64,000 nucleotides of DNA from Sphingomonas citricola. Its GTDB lineage: Bacteria > Pseudomonadota > Alphaproteobacteria > Sphingomonadales > Sphingomonadaceae. Shown piece after piece: positions 16,983 to 25,779 of the stretch; position 1 is the first letter of the stretch, and every line of letters starts with the position of its first letter. The position numbers and the translations under genes are program-made. The stretch lies in the NCBI RefSeq assembly GCF_019429535.1, contig NZ_JAHXZM010000005.1, positions 233,081 to 297,080 of the forward strand, written 5' to 3'. The notes beneath the pieces were generated by a model. The model searched no databases and was not told the origin of the DNA. It worked only from the letters and a program-made list of their open reading frames with translations.

Positions 16983-18596
16983 ATGATAAGGGACGTTGAC
17001 GTCGTCGTGATCGGCGCGGGCTTCGCCGGCCTGCGTGCCCTGCACACCTTTCGCGGTCTTGGACTGCGCGTCGCCGTACTAGAAGCCGCGGACGACATTG
17101 GTGGAGTGTGGTACCACAACCAATATCCCGGTGCTCGGTGCGACGTTGAGAGCTTTGACTATTCCTACCGCTTTTCGCACGAGCTCGAACAGGAATGGCG
17201 ATGGAGCGAACGCTATGCGACGCAGCCGGAGATTCTGCGCTACATTAACCATGTAGCCGATCGCTTCGACCTGCGGCGTGACGTCGTGTTGAACACGCGT
17301 GTTTTAAGGGCAGCGTGGCAGGAGGACGACGCCTGCTGGATGGTAGAAGCGAGCGGGGGCTGCTGGTCGGCACCACGGCTCGTGCTTGCCGTCGGCCAAC
17401 TGTCGACGCCCAAAGACACGCGCTACCCCGGTCAGGATGAATTTGCGGGCCAGATCATTAGCAGTGCCCGTTGGCCCAAGCAGCCGGTCAACTTCACCGA
17501 CAAGCGGGTCGCGATCATCGGGACGGGCTCGTCTGGCGTGCAGATGACGCCCGTCATCGCACAGACCGCCAAACAGCTCACCGTGTTTCAGCGGACGGCC
17601 AATTACTCGATCCCCGCCGCCAACGCTCCGGTCTCCGACGAGGAGGATGCGGCGGTCAAGGCGCGCTATCGGGAGCGCCGGGAAGCCGCGCGCAACTCAC
17701 CAAGCGGCCTGGGCTTCGTACCGGACCCGCGCTCTGCAAACGATGTGCCCGAAGCCGAACGTGAGGCGGCGTTTGAGACGGCATGGAACAAGTTGGGCTT
17801 CGGGTTTGCGCTCACGTTCAAGGACATCCTGCTCGATCAGGCGTCCAACGATCTCGCCTCGACGTTCGTGCGTCGCAAGATCGCCGAACAACTCGACGAT
17901 CCTGTTCTGCGCGCAAAGCTGACCCCTGGCGACTTCCCGTTCGGTACGCGACGGCCGTCCGTCGACAGTGGCTATTTTGCAGCTTTCAAGCGCGAAAACG
18001 TCACGCTGGTCGACATTAGCGAAACGCCGATCACTCGCTTCACTCCCAACGGCATTGAGACGACGGCCGGCGAACATTCCTTCGACATTGTGATCTACGC
18101 GACCGGCTTCGACGCTTTCACGGGATCGTTGCTGAAGCCAGAGATCTTCGGCCGCAATAGCGTCACGCTTCGGGATAAGTGGTCGGCCGGACCTGTCAGC
18201 TTTCTGGGAATCGCCGTAAACGGATTCCCTAACATGTTTGTACTGGTCGGCCCGGGAAGCCCGTCGCTGCTTAGTAACGTGCTGTTGTCGACCGAGGAAC
18301 AGGTGGATTGGCTGGCCGCGCTGTTCACGCACACCGATGCGAACGGCGTCCGCGTGATCGAGGCATCGTTGGATGCAGAACGCGACTGGGTTGCGCACGT
18401 CAACAAACGCGCGGAGGAGACACTGTATCTCAAGACCCCATCTTACTATCTGGGCGCAGAGATGCCGGGCAAGCCACGTGTGTTCATGCCGTACTCCGGA
18501 GGCGTTCGGGGGTATCGTCGCATTCTGGAGCGTACCGCAGCGGAGGGCTATCGCGGTCTGACATTCAGCCGGGCGGATGCTCATGCCGCCGCATGA
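16983..18596 (+). CDS. BVMO-like flavin monooxygenase with an altered fingerprint
   Basis: 537 residues from the ATG after ATAGGAGAGTGT. Two Rossmann motifs are clear: VVVIGAGFAG near the N-terminus for FAD and VAIIGTGSSG near residue 177 for NADPH. GVWYHNQYPGARCD is typical of Baeyer-Villiger monooxygenases such as the cyclohexanone and steroid types, as is ATGFDAF. The usual fingerprint F-x-G-x3-H-x3-W reads FAGQIISSARW at residues 154-164, so its His is Ser160. It would insert oxygen next to a ketone to give an ester or lactone. The next gene, a carboxylesterase, overlaps its end by 20 bases and could open such an ester. Confidence 0.85.
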   Translation: MIRDVDVVVIGAGFAGLRALHTFRGLGLRVAVLEAADDIGGVWYHNQYPGARCDVESFDYSYRFSHELEQEWRWSERYATQPEILRYINHVADRFDLRRDVVLNTRVLRAAWQEDDACWMVEASGGCWSAPRLVLAVGQLSTPKDTRYPGQDEFAGQIISSARWPKQPVNFTDKRVAIIGTGSSGVQMTPVIAQTAKQLTVFQRTANYSIPAANAPVSDEEDAAVKARYRERREAARNSPSGLGFVPDPRSANDVPEAEREAAFETAWNKLGFGFALTFKDILLDQASNDLASTFVRRKIAEQLDDPVLRAKLTPGDFPFGTRRPSVDSGYFAAFKRENVTLVDISETPITRFTPNGIETTAGEHSFDIVIYATGFDAFTGSLLKPEIFGRNSVTLRDKWSAGPVSFLGIAVNGFPNMFVLVGPGSPSLLSNVLLSTEEQVDWLAALFTHTDANGVRVIEASLDAERDWVAHVNKRAEETLYLKTPSYYLGAEMPGKPRVFMPYSGGVRGYRRILERTAAEGYRGLTFSRADAHAAA

Positions 18597-19518
18597 CGCC
18601 AGTGCCGTGCCGGACCAGGAACTGGCCGCGCTTCTATCGGATCCGCGCGTTGCATTGAGAGCACCCGTTCCGGATGTGTCGCTTGATCGATACCGCGCGG
18701 CCGCCAACAAGTTCCTCTCGCGTGCACCGCGGCCTGCGATCGCGATCGTGCGCGACCTAGAAGCGACGATTGATACCCATGCGCTTGCACTTCGCTTGTA
18801 TGCGCCACGAGAAGATGCGGCATTGCCGCTCGTCCTGTTCGTTCATGGTGGGGGGTTCGTCTTTGGAAACCTCGACACACATGACGCGCTGTGTCGACAC
18901 ATTGCAATCGCGGCTGACGCGTGCGTGATTGCAGTTGATTACCGCCTCGCCCCCGAAAACCCTTTTCCAGCGGCGCTAAACGACGTCGAGCAGGCTCTTC
19001 GATGGTCACTCGATCATGCGCTTGATCTGAACGTAGATGCTGCGCGGGTGGCACTGGCTGGTGATAGTGCCGGCGGGCAATTGTGCATCGCTACCGCGCT
19101 GCGATCGCCCGACGTTGCAATACGGCATCTCGGCCTGTTCTACCCGTTGATCGATCCGACACGAGCATCGGCGTCACAGCGTGACTTTGGCGAGGGTTAC
19201 ATGCTCACGGGATCATTCCTCGATTGGGCATGGCATGCCTATATGCCCACCGGTGAGTTCGACGAACCGCTGCTCGATCTCACCCGTGCCGCGCTGGAGA
19301 ACCTGCCGCCGTTGACGATCGTCACTGCGGCACTCGATCCGCTGCGCGACGAGGGCGAGGCGTTCGCCGTCCGTGCGCGAGATGCTGGACAGTCGGTCTC
19401 ATTTCAACGTTTCGAGGGAATGATTCACGGCTTTGCAGGCTTGCCGCAGCCACCTGCCGCTGCGGCAAAGGCAATCGACTTCGTCGGGCGCTCGCTGGCG
19501 AAAGCGCTGCACCGCTGA
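18577..19518 (+). CDS. HSL-type alpha/beta hydrolase (carboxylesterase)
   Basis: 313 residues of the hormone-sensitive-lipase esterase family: oxyanion motif HGGG at 90-93, nucleophile S164 in GDSAGG, and the expected Asp (LDPLRDEGE) and His (GMIHGFAG) late in the chain. No signal peptide, so cytoplasmic. The first ATG lies inside the end of the flavoprotein gene, giving a 20-base overlap; a second ATG at 18583 is possible. Together with the flavoprotein it makes a ketone-to-ester-to-alcohol-plus-acid pair, a common arrangement in degradation of cyclic ketones. The gene converges with the thiolase operon, with 6 bases between the stops. Confidence 0.87.
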   Translation: MLMPPHDASAVPDQELAALLSDPRVALRAPVPDVSLDRYRAAANKFLSRAPRPAIAIVRDLEATIDTHALALRLYAPREDAALPLVLFVHGGGFVFGNLDTHDALCRHIAIAADACVIAVDYRLAPENPFPAALNDVEQALRWSLDHALDLNVDAARVALAGDSAGGQLCIATALRSPDVAIRHLGLFYPLIDPTRASASQRDFGEGYMLTGSFLDWAWHAYMPTGEFDEPLLDLTRAALENLPPLTIVTAALDPLRDEGEAFAVRARDAGQSVSFQRFEGMIHGFAGLPQPPAAAAKAIDFVGRSLAKALHR

Positions 19519-19524
19519 GCACGA

Positions 19525-20718
19525 TCACCGACTGAGCAGGACCGACCCGCCGTTCGCCCCCAATCCCAAGACTGCGGTCAATCCGACGCGCGCATCGGGA
19601 ACCTGATGCCCTTCGGCACGACCGCGCAACTGCCAGGATACTTCGCAGATTTGCAGCACAGCCTGCGCCGTTGTTGCCTCACCAAAGGATAGAAAGCCCC
19701 CGCTGGGATTGATCGGCAGTCTTCCGCCAATGTCCAGCTCGCCGCGCTCGAGCATGACATCGCTCTCACCGGGGGCGAAAAAGCCGAATTGCTCAGGCCA
19801 GGCCAGAATATGCCACGCGGTGTTGTCGGCCATCTCTAGCAGATCGATATCTTTCGGCTCCATGCCAGCCATCGCGAATGCGCCTGCAACGGCATTAGCC
19901 ACCTCGCTCGTGTGCACGACACCATCCCGCACCGGGGACGCAATCGTGGGGATGCGCCGCGCCGGATCGCCAAAGCTGCCGGTGGCAATTGCACAGCCTG
20001 CGACTTTGACCCCTGTTCCTCCATTGCGCTTCATCCACGCCTCGCTACCCAGTACGAGCGCAGCGGCGCCATCGCTCACCGGGCAAATCTGCAGCAGGTG
20101 AAGTGGATCAGCGACCATCGCAGAGGCTAGCACCTCATCGATCTGTGTCGCCGTTCGAAATCGCGCGAGCGAATTACCGACCGCATTGCGACGCATCAGC
20201 ACAGCAGCCCGGGCGAGCGTCTCCTCGCTCGTGCCGAGTTCATGCATGCGGCGGTGTGCTTCGATCGCCCAGTAAGCCGGGTTCGTCGCGCCCATCGCCA
20301 CCCAGCGGAGGTAATCTTCGTCGGTCACGTCATCCTGGCTGCCCGGTGGCCGGGGAATGAAGCCTTTTGGCATCCGTTCTGCGCCCACCACGCACACGAC
20401 TTCGTGCTCGCCACTCGCAATCATGGCGTGCGCGGTGTGAAACGCGATTGCGCCTGCGGCACACGCACCGCCCACGTTGACGCACGACATGCCTTTTTCA
20501 GCCACAGCCTGGACGATTTCATTGGCGTGCAGGCCCCAGCCCATGCCGCCTTCGAAGCGCGAACTTGCTGCAACCACCGCCTCGACGTCGTTCCAGCTTA
20601 CGTCAGCCTCGCCGAGTGCACCTGACAACGCATGCAGTGCCAGTTCCAGCTGCGTCTTGTTTGGCCACTTTCCCCATGGGTGTGCGCCAGCTCCCAGCAC
20701 GTAAACCGTTTGGCTCAT
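19525..20718 (-). CDS. Thiolase-superfamily protein of the SCP-x/Ltp2 type
   Basis: 397 residues, thiolase fold. C86 in GGACAAG stands at the nucleophile position, but the usual GHPxGA motif reads GEATTA (from about 346) and the C-terminal Cys motif reads GLGANGGS, so a canonical thiolytic active site is missing. This fits the lipid-transfer-protein thiolases that work as retro-aldolases with a DUF35 partner in steroid side-chain degradation (Ltp2). The start overlaps the DUF35 gene stop by 4 bases. Assignment as aldolase is inference from the degenerate site and the neighbour. Confidence 0.75.
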   Translation of the reverse strand: MSQTVYVLGAGAHPWGKWPNKTQLELALHALSGALGEADVSWNDVEAVVAASSRFEGGMGWGLHANEIVQAVAEKGMSCVNVGGACAAGAIAFHTAHAMIASGEHEVVCVVGAERMPKGFIPRPPGSQDDVTDEDYLRWVAMGATNPAYWAIEAHRRMHELGTSEETLARAAVLMRRNAVGNSLARFRTATQIDEVLASAMVADPLHLLQICPVSDGAAALVLGSEAWMKRNGGTGVKVAGCAIATGSFGDPARRIPTIASPVRDGVVHTSEVANAVAGAFAMAGMEPKDIDLLEMADNTAWHILAWPEQFGFFAPGESDVMLERGELDIGGRLPINPSGGFLSFGEATTAQAVLQICEVSWQLRGRAEGHQVPDARVGLTAVLGLGANGGSVLLSR

Positions 20719-21164
20719 GCCGACACCTCATTCGCCGTGAAGGCGTACGTCATCACTGTGTTACGCTCGTCGTCATAGAGCGGATGGGCCACGACCCGCA
20801 CGCGTGTGCCGATCCGGATCGCGTCGAGCGGGACACCCGACAGGATGCCCATCACCTCCAGCGTTTGCTCATAATCGAGCCGGACGAGCCCGATCGCATA
20901 CGGCTCCCAATCATCGACCCGGAACAGCGGCGGGGGACGGTAGCGCTGAACGGTGTAGCTCACCAATGTGCCTTCGCGCGGCAGCAACGTCGTCTCGACC
21001 GTCTTTGCGCGGCAATCGGGATTCCGGCAGCTCAACGATCGCGGAAAATACACACTTTGGCACGCCGTGCAGTGGGTACCGATCAGTTGCACACCCTCGG
21101 CGCCGACCTCGAACAACCCATCTGCAACGGGTATGATGACATCATCCAACATCGCCGTTCTCAC
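20715..21164 (-). CDS. DUF35 OB-fold protein with zinc ribbon
   Basis: 149 residues. The N-terminal rubredoxin-like zinc ribbon has Cys pairs in HCTACQSVYFPRSLSCRNPDC; the rest is an OB-fold that binds acyl-CoA in relatives. Such proteins pair with thiolase-like enzymes, as the DUF35 domain of ChsH2 does with Ltp2. Both ends overlap neighbours by 4 bases (ATGA), giving tight coupling with the thiolase downstream and the dehydratase upstream. In ChsH2 this domain is fused to a MaoC-like domain; here it is a separate protein. Confidence 0.82.
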   Translation of the reverse strand: MRTAMLDDVIIPVADGLFEVGAEGVQLIGTHCTACQSVYFPRSLSCRNPDCRAKTVETTLLPREGTLVSYTVQRYRPPPLFRVDDWEPYAIGLVRLDYEQTLEVMGILSGVPLDAIRIGTRVRVVAHPLYDDERNTVMTYAFTANEVSA

Positions 21165-21703
21165 AACGACAGGATGTCACGGGTTTCGCGGAAGTATAAC
21201 GTGCCATCCGCCACATCCTCGACCTTGACGGCATGCCGTACGTAGCGGCGTCCGCGCTTCTCGTATTTGTCGGTAGCACACGTAGTGATGCGCACTGTTG
21301 CGCCAACCGGGATCGGAGCAAGTATCTCGGAATCATGGTTGGTGTGGATCGACCCGATCGCAAATGGGCGGGTGTGGTCGAACTGTACCGATAGCACGAA
21401 GTGCGACACGAGTAGTGGCGGTACGATTGCACCACCGAACGGCGATCGTCCCTCAATCCGCCAGCTGTTCATCCGCCAGCCTTCGTACCATTCGTTATAG
21501 TCTTCAACGCCATCGGCATAGAGGATCACGAGTTCAGCCGTCAGCGTGAGCTCACGCGAACGCTCTTCACCGATCTCGACCATGTCCCAATACGTCTGCG
21601 ACCCTGCTTCTAGGCCGGCGATGAATGATCGCGTTTGCTCGATCTGTACGGCTGACATTGGACGTAACGCGTCGGTTACTGCAACAGCATCATGCTCAAA
21701 CAT
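21161..21703 (-). CDS. FAS1-like dehydratase (MaoC N-terminal type)
   Basis: About 180 residues, hot-dog fold of the MaoC_dehydrat_N type (LTAELVILYADGVEDYNEWY, then PFGGAIVPPLLVSHFVLS). The start is set at the ATG nine bases after GGAGG; the ATG at 21709 is a close alternative, and the much longer open frame upstream overlaps the next gene wholly and is rejected. It overlaps the upstream MaoC gene by 8 bases. It corresponds to the N-terminal half of ChsH2 and probably forms a heteromeric enoyl-CoA hydratase with the 145-residue MaoC protein. Confidence 0.75.
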   Translation of the reverse strand: MFEHDAVAVTDALRPMSAVQIEQTRSFIAGLEAGSQTYWDMVEIGEERSRELTLTAELVILYADGVEDYNEWYEGWRMNSWRIEGRSPFGGAIVPPLLVSHFVLSVQFDHTRPFAIGSIHTNHDSEILAPIPVGATVRITTCATDKYEKRGRRYVRHAVKVEDVADGTLYFRETRDILSL

Positions 21704-22133
21704 CGACATCCACCTCCACGAAGCCAACCGTCTTCTTTTCACCCGCGTCATTGTCTGCCCAGACATCGACAATGAAACGGTACCCGTCGCCCTTTGCAAT
21801 CTTCTCACGTACGATACCATGCGTCGTGATGATCTCGTTGGCGTAGGTGGAAGCAATATATTTGCACACGACGCGAGCACCGGCGAACATGGCGGCGCCG
21901 AAGTGGTTTACACACATCTCAGCAATATATGCTGAAGACATCTCACCAGTTTGGATCGGCGCCTTCAGCCCGGTTTCTGCGGCGTAGACGGGGTCCCAAT
22001 GATTAGGGTTGAAGCGCCCCCACAGTCTTGAACCCATCAACTGGATGGCTGCCTTCTTCTTGACCGGCTGCAATTCAAAGCCAAGTGGTGTGTCGCGCGT
22101 CACCCGCAACGATCGCGTATCAGCTTCGTCCAT
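21696..22133 (-). CDS. MaoC-like hydratase subunit
   Basis: 145 residues, single hot-dog domain. The hydratase-2 motif is visible as GRFNPNHWDPVYA (residues 39-51): His45 is kept, while the usual Asp of G-D-x-N-P-x-H is Arg40. The following TGLKAPIQTGEMSSAY matches the family. It would add water to a 2-enoyl-CoA together with the neighbouring FAS1-like subunit, as ChsH1 does with ChsH2. It lies 30 bases downstream of the TonB receptor gene and is probably on its transcript. The D-to-R change may mean the active site is in the partner or differs in substrate. Confidence 0.75.
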   Translation of the reverse strand: MDEADTRSLRVTRDTPLGFELQPVKKKAAIQLMGSRLWGRFNPNHWDPVYAAETGLKAPIQTGEMSSAYIAEMCVNHFGAAMFAGARVVCKYIASTYANEIITTHGIVREKIAKGDGYRFIVDVWADNDAGEKKTVGFVEVDVDV

Positions 22134-22163
22134 GAAACATCCCTTTTGTGATGATTTCGGTAA

Positions 22164-24674
22164 TCAGAAGCGACCCGAGACTTGCAGGGCGATCTCACGT
22201 CCCCGCGCCACCACGCCCCGCTGTTCACCGATTGCCCCGGGTACGCTGGCGCCGCCGGTCCGGTCGGCAGCGTAGAGCAAGTAGTATTTGTTCGACAGGT
22301 TCCGTCCGATCACGGAAACCGCCCAGCGATCGTCCACTTCTGCGAGCCGTGCGCTGGCGTTGAAGCGCCAGAACGCGTCCTGACGCGTTGACGGGGCCAT
22401 CGTTTCGGCTGCCATGTAACTACCGCTGTAGAAAGCGTCGCCCGTAAACGCGATCTTGGTCGCACCGAGCGGGATCGTAACCTCAGCACCCCCGTTACCA
22501 GCCCAATCGGGTGAGCGCGCAGGCGCACGTCCCCCGAAATCTTGCTGCAACGTCAGCGCTGTTGCATTGACAAACGAACAATTGGGCGGCGGGACTGCCG
22601 TAGCGCGCGTCGTGCCGGTAGGAAAGGCATAGCCGTAACATTGGCCGACGAAATTGCGGAAACGGTTATGGGTGTATGCGATAGCGCCATGTAGATTGAA
22701 GTTGCTTGTGGGAGAGTAGTTTACCTCCAACTCCCCACCACGCTGCCTTACCTGCCCGGCATTGTTGATCGTGTACGCGACCCGCGCCGGATCATAGGTA
22801 TTCACCTGAAGGTTGGTGAACTTGTACGCGAACGCTGCGACGTTGACGCGGAGTCGGCCGTTGAGGAACAAGCCTTTCGCTCCCGCCTCGAACCCCCGTG
22901 CCTTTTCCGATTCGAAGTCGGCATCGCCGATGCGCGTTCCCGTCTGCAATGGACTTGTCAGCCCAAAGCCGCCAGATTTAAAACCCGTTCGGTATGCGAC
23001 GAACAACGTTTTGGTCGTGTCCGGCCGCCAGGTAACCGTTGCCTCGGGCGAGACGTTGTCATCGTCAAAGCTGCCCTGCAGAAACCCCACTGTATCTGAT
23101 CCAGGATATACGGTGTTCAGGGTGTTGAAGGTGCCAACACCATAGACGTTCTGCTTACGAAAACGCTTCCGCTCGCGCGTATACCGTGCACCCCCCGCAA
23201 TTTCGAGTGTATCGACCGGCTTGATCAGCGCTTGTGCGAAGGCCGACAGCGTGTTGCCAGTCTGCACGCTGCGATCTTGGTAGGTGGAAAAGCGATTGGC
23301 GGCGGCATTATAGCTTCCATCGTTCAACTTGGTGTCATTGGCGTCGCGAAGGCGTGCGGTCTGGTAAAAGCCTCCGGCCATGAAGTTAAACGCGCCGTCT
23401 AATTCACTGGTAACCCGGAATTCCTGCGAAAACTGCTCTGCTTTTTGCTCGTTGTAGAACGCAAGCTGTGAATAGGTGGTTTGATCGAAACCGGAAAGAA
23501 ATTGGTAGCTCGTGTAATTGTATCCGGTCGTGGAATCGAGGCGGATCGCGCCAAGTGACCAACCAAGGTCGATAGCCTGCGTGGCGACTGTCAGCTTCCC
23601 ATAGGGCGTGCCGTCGCCACCGCCGCGTATCGTCGCTGCAATGGCCAAGGGCAGATCGCCTATCGTCGTGCGGCGATCAGGAACGCAGTCGGCGTTAGGG
23701 TCGGCAATCCCATACATACGCGGGTTCGGCCCGGTACATGGACCGATGTTCTGCGTAGCTGCACCAGGGCCATCGTCCCTGTTGTAAGCGTAAAAGGACT
23801 TGGCGCGAAATGAGAAGTTGTCTGACGGCTCACCTTTCAGCGTTAGGCGCGCAAGAACTTCTTGGTCGCCAGGCCGCTCGTCGGAGGCGCCGGGCAATTG
23901 TGCAGCACCAGCGGGAGCACCCGTTGCCGCACGGTAGAAGGGATTTGCAATCGGTTTCGCCGTGTTTCGCAGCCAGCCGTCAAGATTACGATAGCGTACC
24001 GCCAATCGGGCGCCAAATGTATCCGACAGAGGACCAGAGATTGCAGCCTCGGTTGTCACCTCATCGCCGACAAACTCGTACGCGGCTCGCCCCGTGATTT
24101 CCAGACGGTCGGTCGGATCCGCCGTGGCTATCGAGATCACACCAGCCGTATTATTCTTGCCGAATAGAAGCGCTTGCGGTCCCTTAAGGACCTCAACCTG
24201 AGCGACATCAAAGATCCCAAGCTGAGCGATGCGGCCGTCGCTTGTCTGCACCCCATCGATGGCGACGGACACCGCCTGTTCGAAACCTGCTTGGTTAGCT
24301 GGTGAGCTGACGCCGCGGATCGCGATTGATCCACCGCCCGCCGATTTATATGCCCCGACGATAACGGTGGGAGTCAATTCACCGATTTTGCTCAGGTCAT
24401 TGGCGTTGTTGTTCGCGATCTGCTCGACGCCAATCACCGACACAACCACAGGAACCCTGTTCAGGGATTCACTTCGCCGTCGTGCCGTGACCACGATGTC
24501 GCCGGCGGCGGCGCCTTGAGGCGCGCGATCCGCGTCTGGCTGATCAGGCACTTGCACTTGATCTTCGTTCGTAGCCTGCCCTGCTGTGGTTTGCGCTAGA
24601 GCGACTGGCGCACTTGAGAGCGCCGCAATCGAGATCCCGGTTGCAAGTAGCATCCGCCGTGCCGCTACGCTCAT
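22164..24674 (-). CDS. TonB-dependent outer-membrane receptor
   Basis: 836 residues from the ATG seven bases after GGAGG; an ATG four codons earlier contains that ribosome binding site and is rejected. A signal peptide ends in PVALAQ. The plug domain has the typical sphingomonad start GDIVVTARRRSESLNRVPV, and the last residues of the barrel end in aromatic F (LQVSGRF). It would import a large or hydrophobic substrate with TonB energy. As the first gene of the dehydratase-DUF35-thiolase transcript and preceded by the shared operator at 24758, it probably takes up the compound degraded by this cluster. Confidence 0.9.
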   Translation of the reverse strand: MSVAARRMLLATGISIAALSSAPVALAQTTAGQATNEDQVQVPDQPDADRAPQGAAAGDIVVTARRRSESLNRVPVVVSVIGVEQIANNNANDLSKIGELTPTVIVGAYKSAGGGSIAIRGVSSPANQAGFEQAVSVAIDGVQTSDGRIAQLGIFDVAQVEVLKGPQALLFGKNNTAGVISIATADPTDRLEITGRAAYEFVGDEVTTEAAISGPLSDTFGARLAVRYRNLDGWLRNTAKPIANPFYRAATGAPAGAAQLPGASDERPGDQEVLARLTLKGEPSDNFSFRAKSFYAYNRDDGPGAATQNIGPCTGPNPRMYGIADPNADCVPDRRTTIGDLPLAIAATIRGGGDGTPYGKLTVATQAIDLGWSLGAIRLDSTTGYNYTSYQFLSGFDQTTYSQLAFYNEQKAEQFSQEFRVTSELDGAFNFMAGGFYQTARLRDANDTKLNDGSYNAAANRFSTYQDRSVQTGNTLSAFAQALIKPVDTLEIAGGARYTRERKRFRKQNVYGVGTFNTLNTVYPGSDTVGFLQGSFDDDNVSPEATVTWRPDTTKTLFVAYRTGFKSGGFGLTSPLQTGTRIGDADFESEKARGFEAGAKGLFLNGRLRVNVAAFAYKFTNLQVNTYDPARVAYTINNAGQVRQRGGELEVNYSPTSNFNLHGAIAYTHNRFRNFVGQCYGYAFPTGTTRATAVPPPNCSFVNATALTLQQDFGGRAPARSPDWAGNGGAEVTIPLGATKIAFTGDAFYSGSYMAAETMAPSTRQDAFWRFNASARLAEVDDRWAVSVIGRNLSNKYYLLYAADRTGGASVPGAIGEQRGVVARGREIALQVSGRF

Positions 24675-24757
24675 GCCGTCCTCCATCCATCACCTAGAAT
24701 GCGCCGCTTTCATGTGAAGCGGTCGCACGATCAGGGCTGCCGGAAACCGTTTGGCTT

Positions 24758-24775
24758 GTCAATGCGTGTGTTGAC
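24758..24775. promoter_or_regulatory. Candidate operator, copy 2 (TonB receptor promoter)
   Basis: GTCAATGCGTGTGTTGAC, 83 bases before the receptor start, matches the element at 16857 in 15 of 18 positions, with identical ends and spacing. Confidence 0.6.
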
Positions 24776-25084
24776 TGGTTCTCGGGCGAACGAGCGATCG
24801 TCGAGGAAAAATGAGAGAAACGGCTGTCATATGCCCTCTTGAAGGGCAATGTCTCGATGGAACGCGTCACGGTGTGGGCGAGATGCACCTACAGGCTTGA
24901 TCGTTTCTCAACACACCTGTGGAATCGAAAAGTTGGCAGTGCAGCCTTTGCGCACTGCCAGCGCTATTCCGTGGTACCGATTGAGCTCCTACCTCACCTA
25001 GCGCCGAAGAAGCTGCAACCATAAGAAGGACTACTCGAAATTGGTCAGAGGCAGCTGGACCAATCAAAACTCAAAATCGTCGCC
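24776..25084. other. Intergenic stretch with no recognised gene
   Basis: About 300 bases between the receptor promoter and the first island repeat. No coding potential or family resemblance seen. Confidence 0.5.
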
Positions 25085-25308
25085 CGCAGGTATGGCGCAG
25101 GTTGCTTTTCGCGCGTTTCCCACGCCAAAGCGCTTTCACTAGGAAACGGCTGATAGAGGGGTTCGGCCCACTCTGGGTGATCAGTGGGTGATGCAGGAAG
25201 GTCACCAGCAATTGATGTTTATCTCCTTGCTATCGCAGCATTTTTTCAGGCGCTAGACAGGCCTTCGTAATGCGGGGGTCACAGGTTCGAGTCCTGTAAG
25301 CGGCACCA
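25085..25308 (+). repeat. 224-bp direct repeat, copy 1, ending in a tRNA-Thr 3' half
   Basis: Same length as the copy at 32618-32841. The first 70 or so bases are nearly identical, the middle diverges apart from GGGTGATCAGTGGGTGA, and the last 52 bases (25257-25308) are identical. That end contains TTCGTAATG, a T-arm ACAGGTTCGAGTCCTGT and AAGCGGCACCA. It is the 3' half of a tRNA-Thr with anticodon CGT; the 5' half is absent. It looks like the right end of an integrated element. Confidence 0.85.
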
Positions 25309-25531
25309 TCCTTCTTTATGTGCTTTCACGAGAGAAGCGGCGGCGGCCGAGGCTAGCGGGCGTTGGCTTGGGAACTCACGTGGGTCCTGGCGGGGACGGC
25401 GTTCGGTAGGGAGCGTCAGAAGGAGCGTTTACGTTGGCCCTCGCACGCAACGTGCGAAGGCTTCGGCTACCCCAGCGTCACCAGCGACACGAGCCAGGCG
25501 ATAGCCTCAACCATAAATCGACGGGTGGGTG

Positions 25532-25708
25532 AGTAAGCCCCGCGGGACGTCATGGATGCATGTCTACGGCACGACGCTGCTCAGCGGCATTGGATTCACC
25601 ATGATCCTGTTCATCGGCGGCCTCGCCTTCATCGACATCACACTGGAGCGCGAAGTGAAGTTCCGCGTTCTGGCCGGCTCTGTCCTTTCGGCACTTTGCG
25701 GTTCCTAA
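25532..25708 (+). pseudogene. nhaA: 3' remnant of a Na+/H+ antiporter gene
   Basis: The frame reads GTSWMHVYGTTLLSGIGFTM followed by ILFIGGLAF, then a charged end and a TAA stop. This is the last transmembrane part of NhaA (canonical SW--YGVALL-GIGFTMSLFI). Everything upstream is missing: the sequence before it, 25309-25531, is non-coding. The remnant must be a product of recombination at this island end. It lies 71 bases before the DUF389 gene. Confidence 0.75.
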
Positions 25709-25779
25709 GTGTTGTACCTCGGAGGGAGGCGTCACGCGCCACCCTTGAGAGACAATATCGTCACGGAACAGGGAGTGAC

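Noticed and set aside
25264..25308. Intact tRNA-Thr gene
   Set aside because: Only the anticodon loop onward is present at both 25264 and 32797; the sequence before it does not form the anticodon 5' stem, D-arm or acceptor 5' strand.
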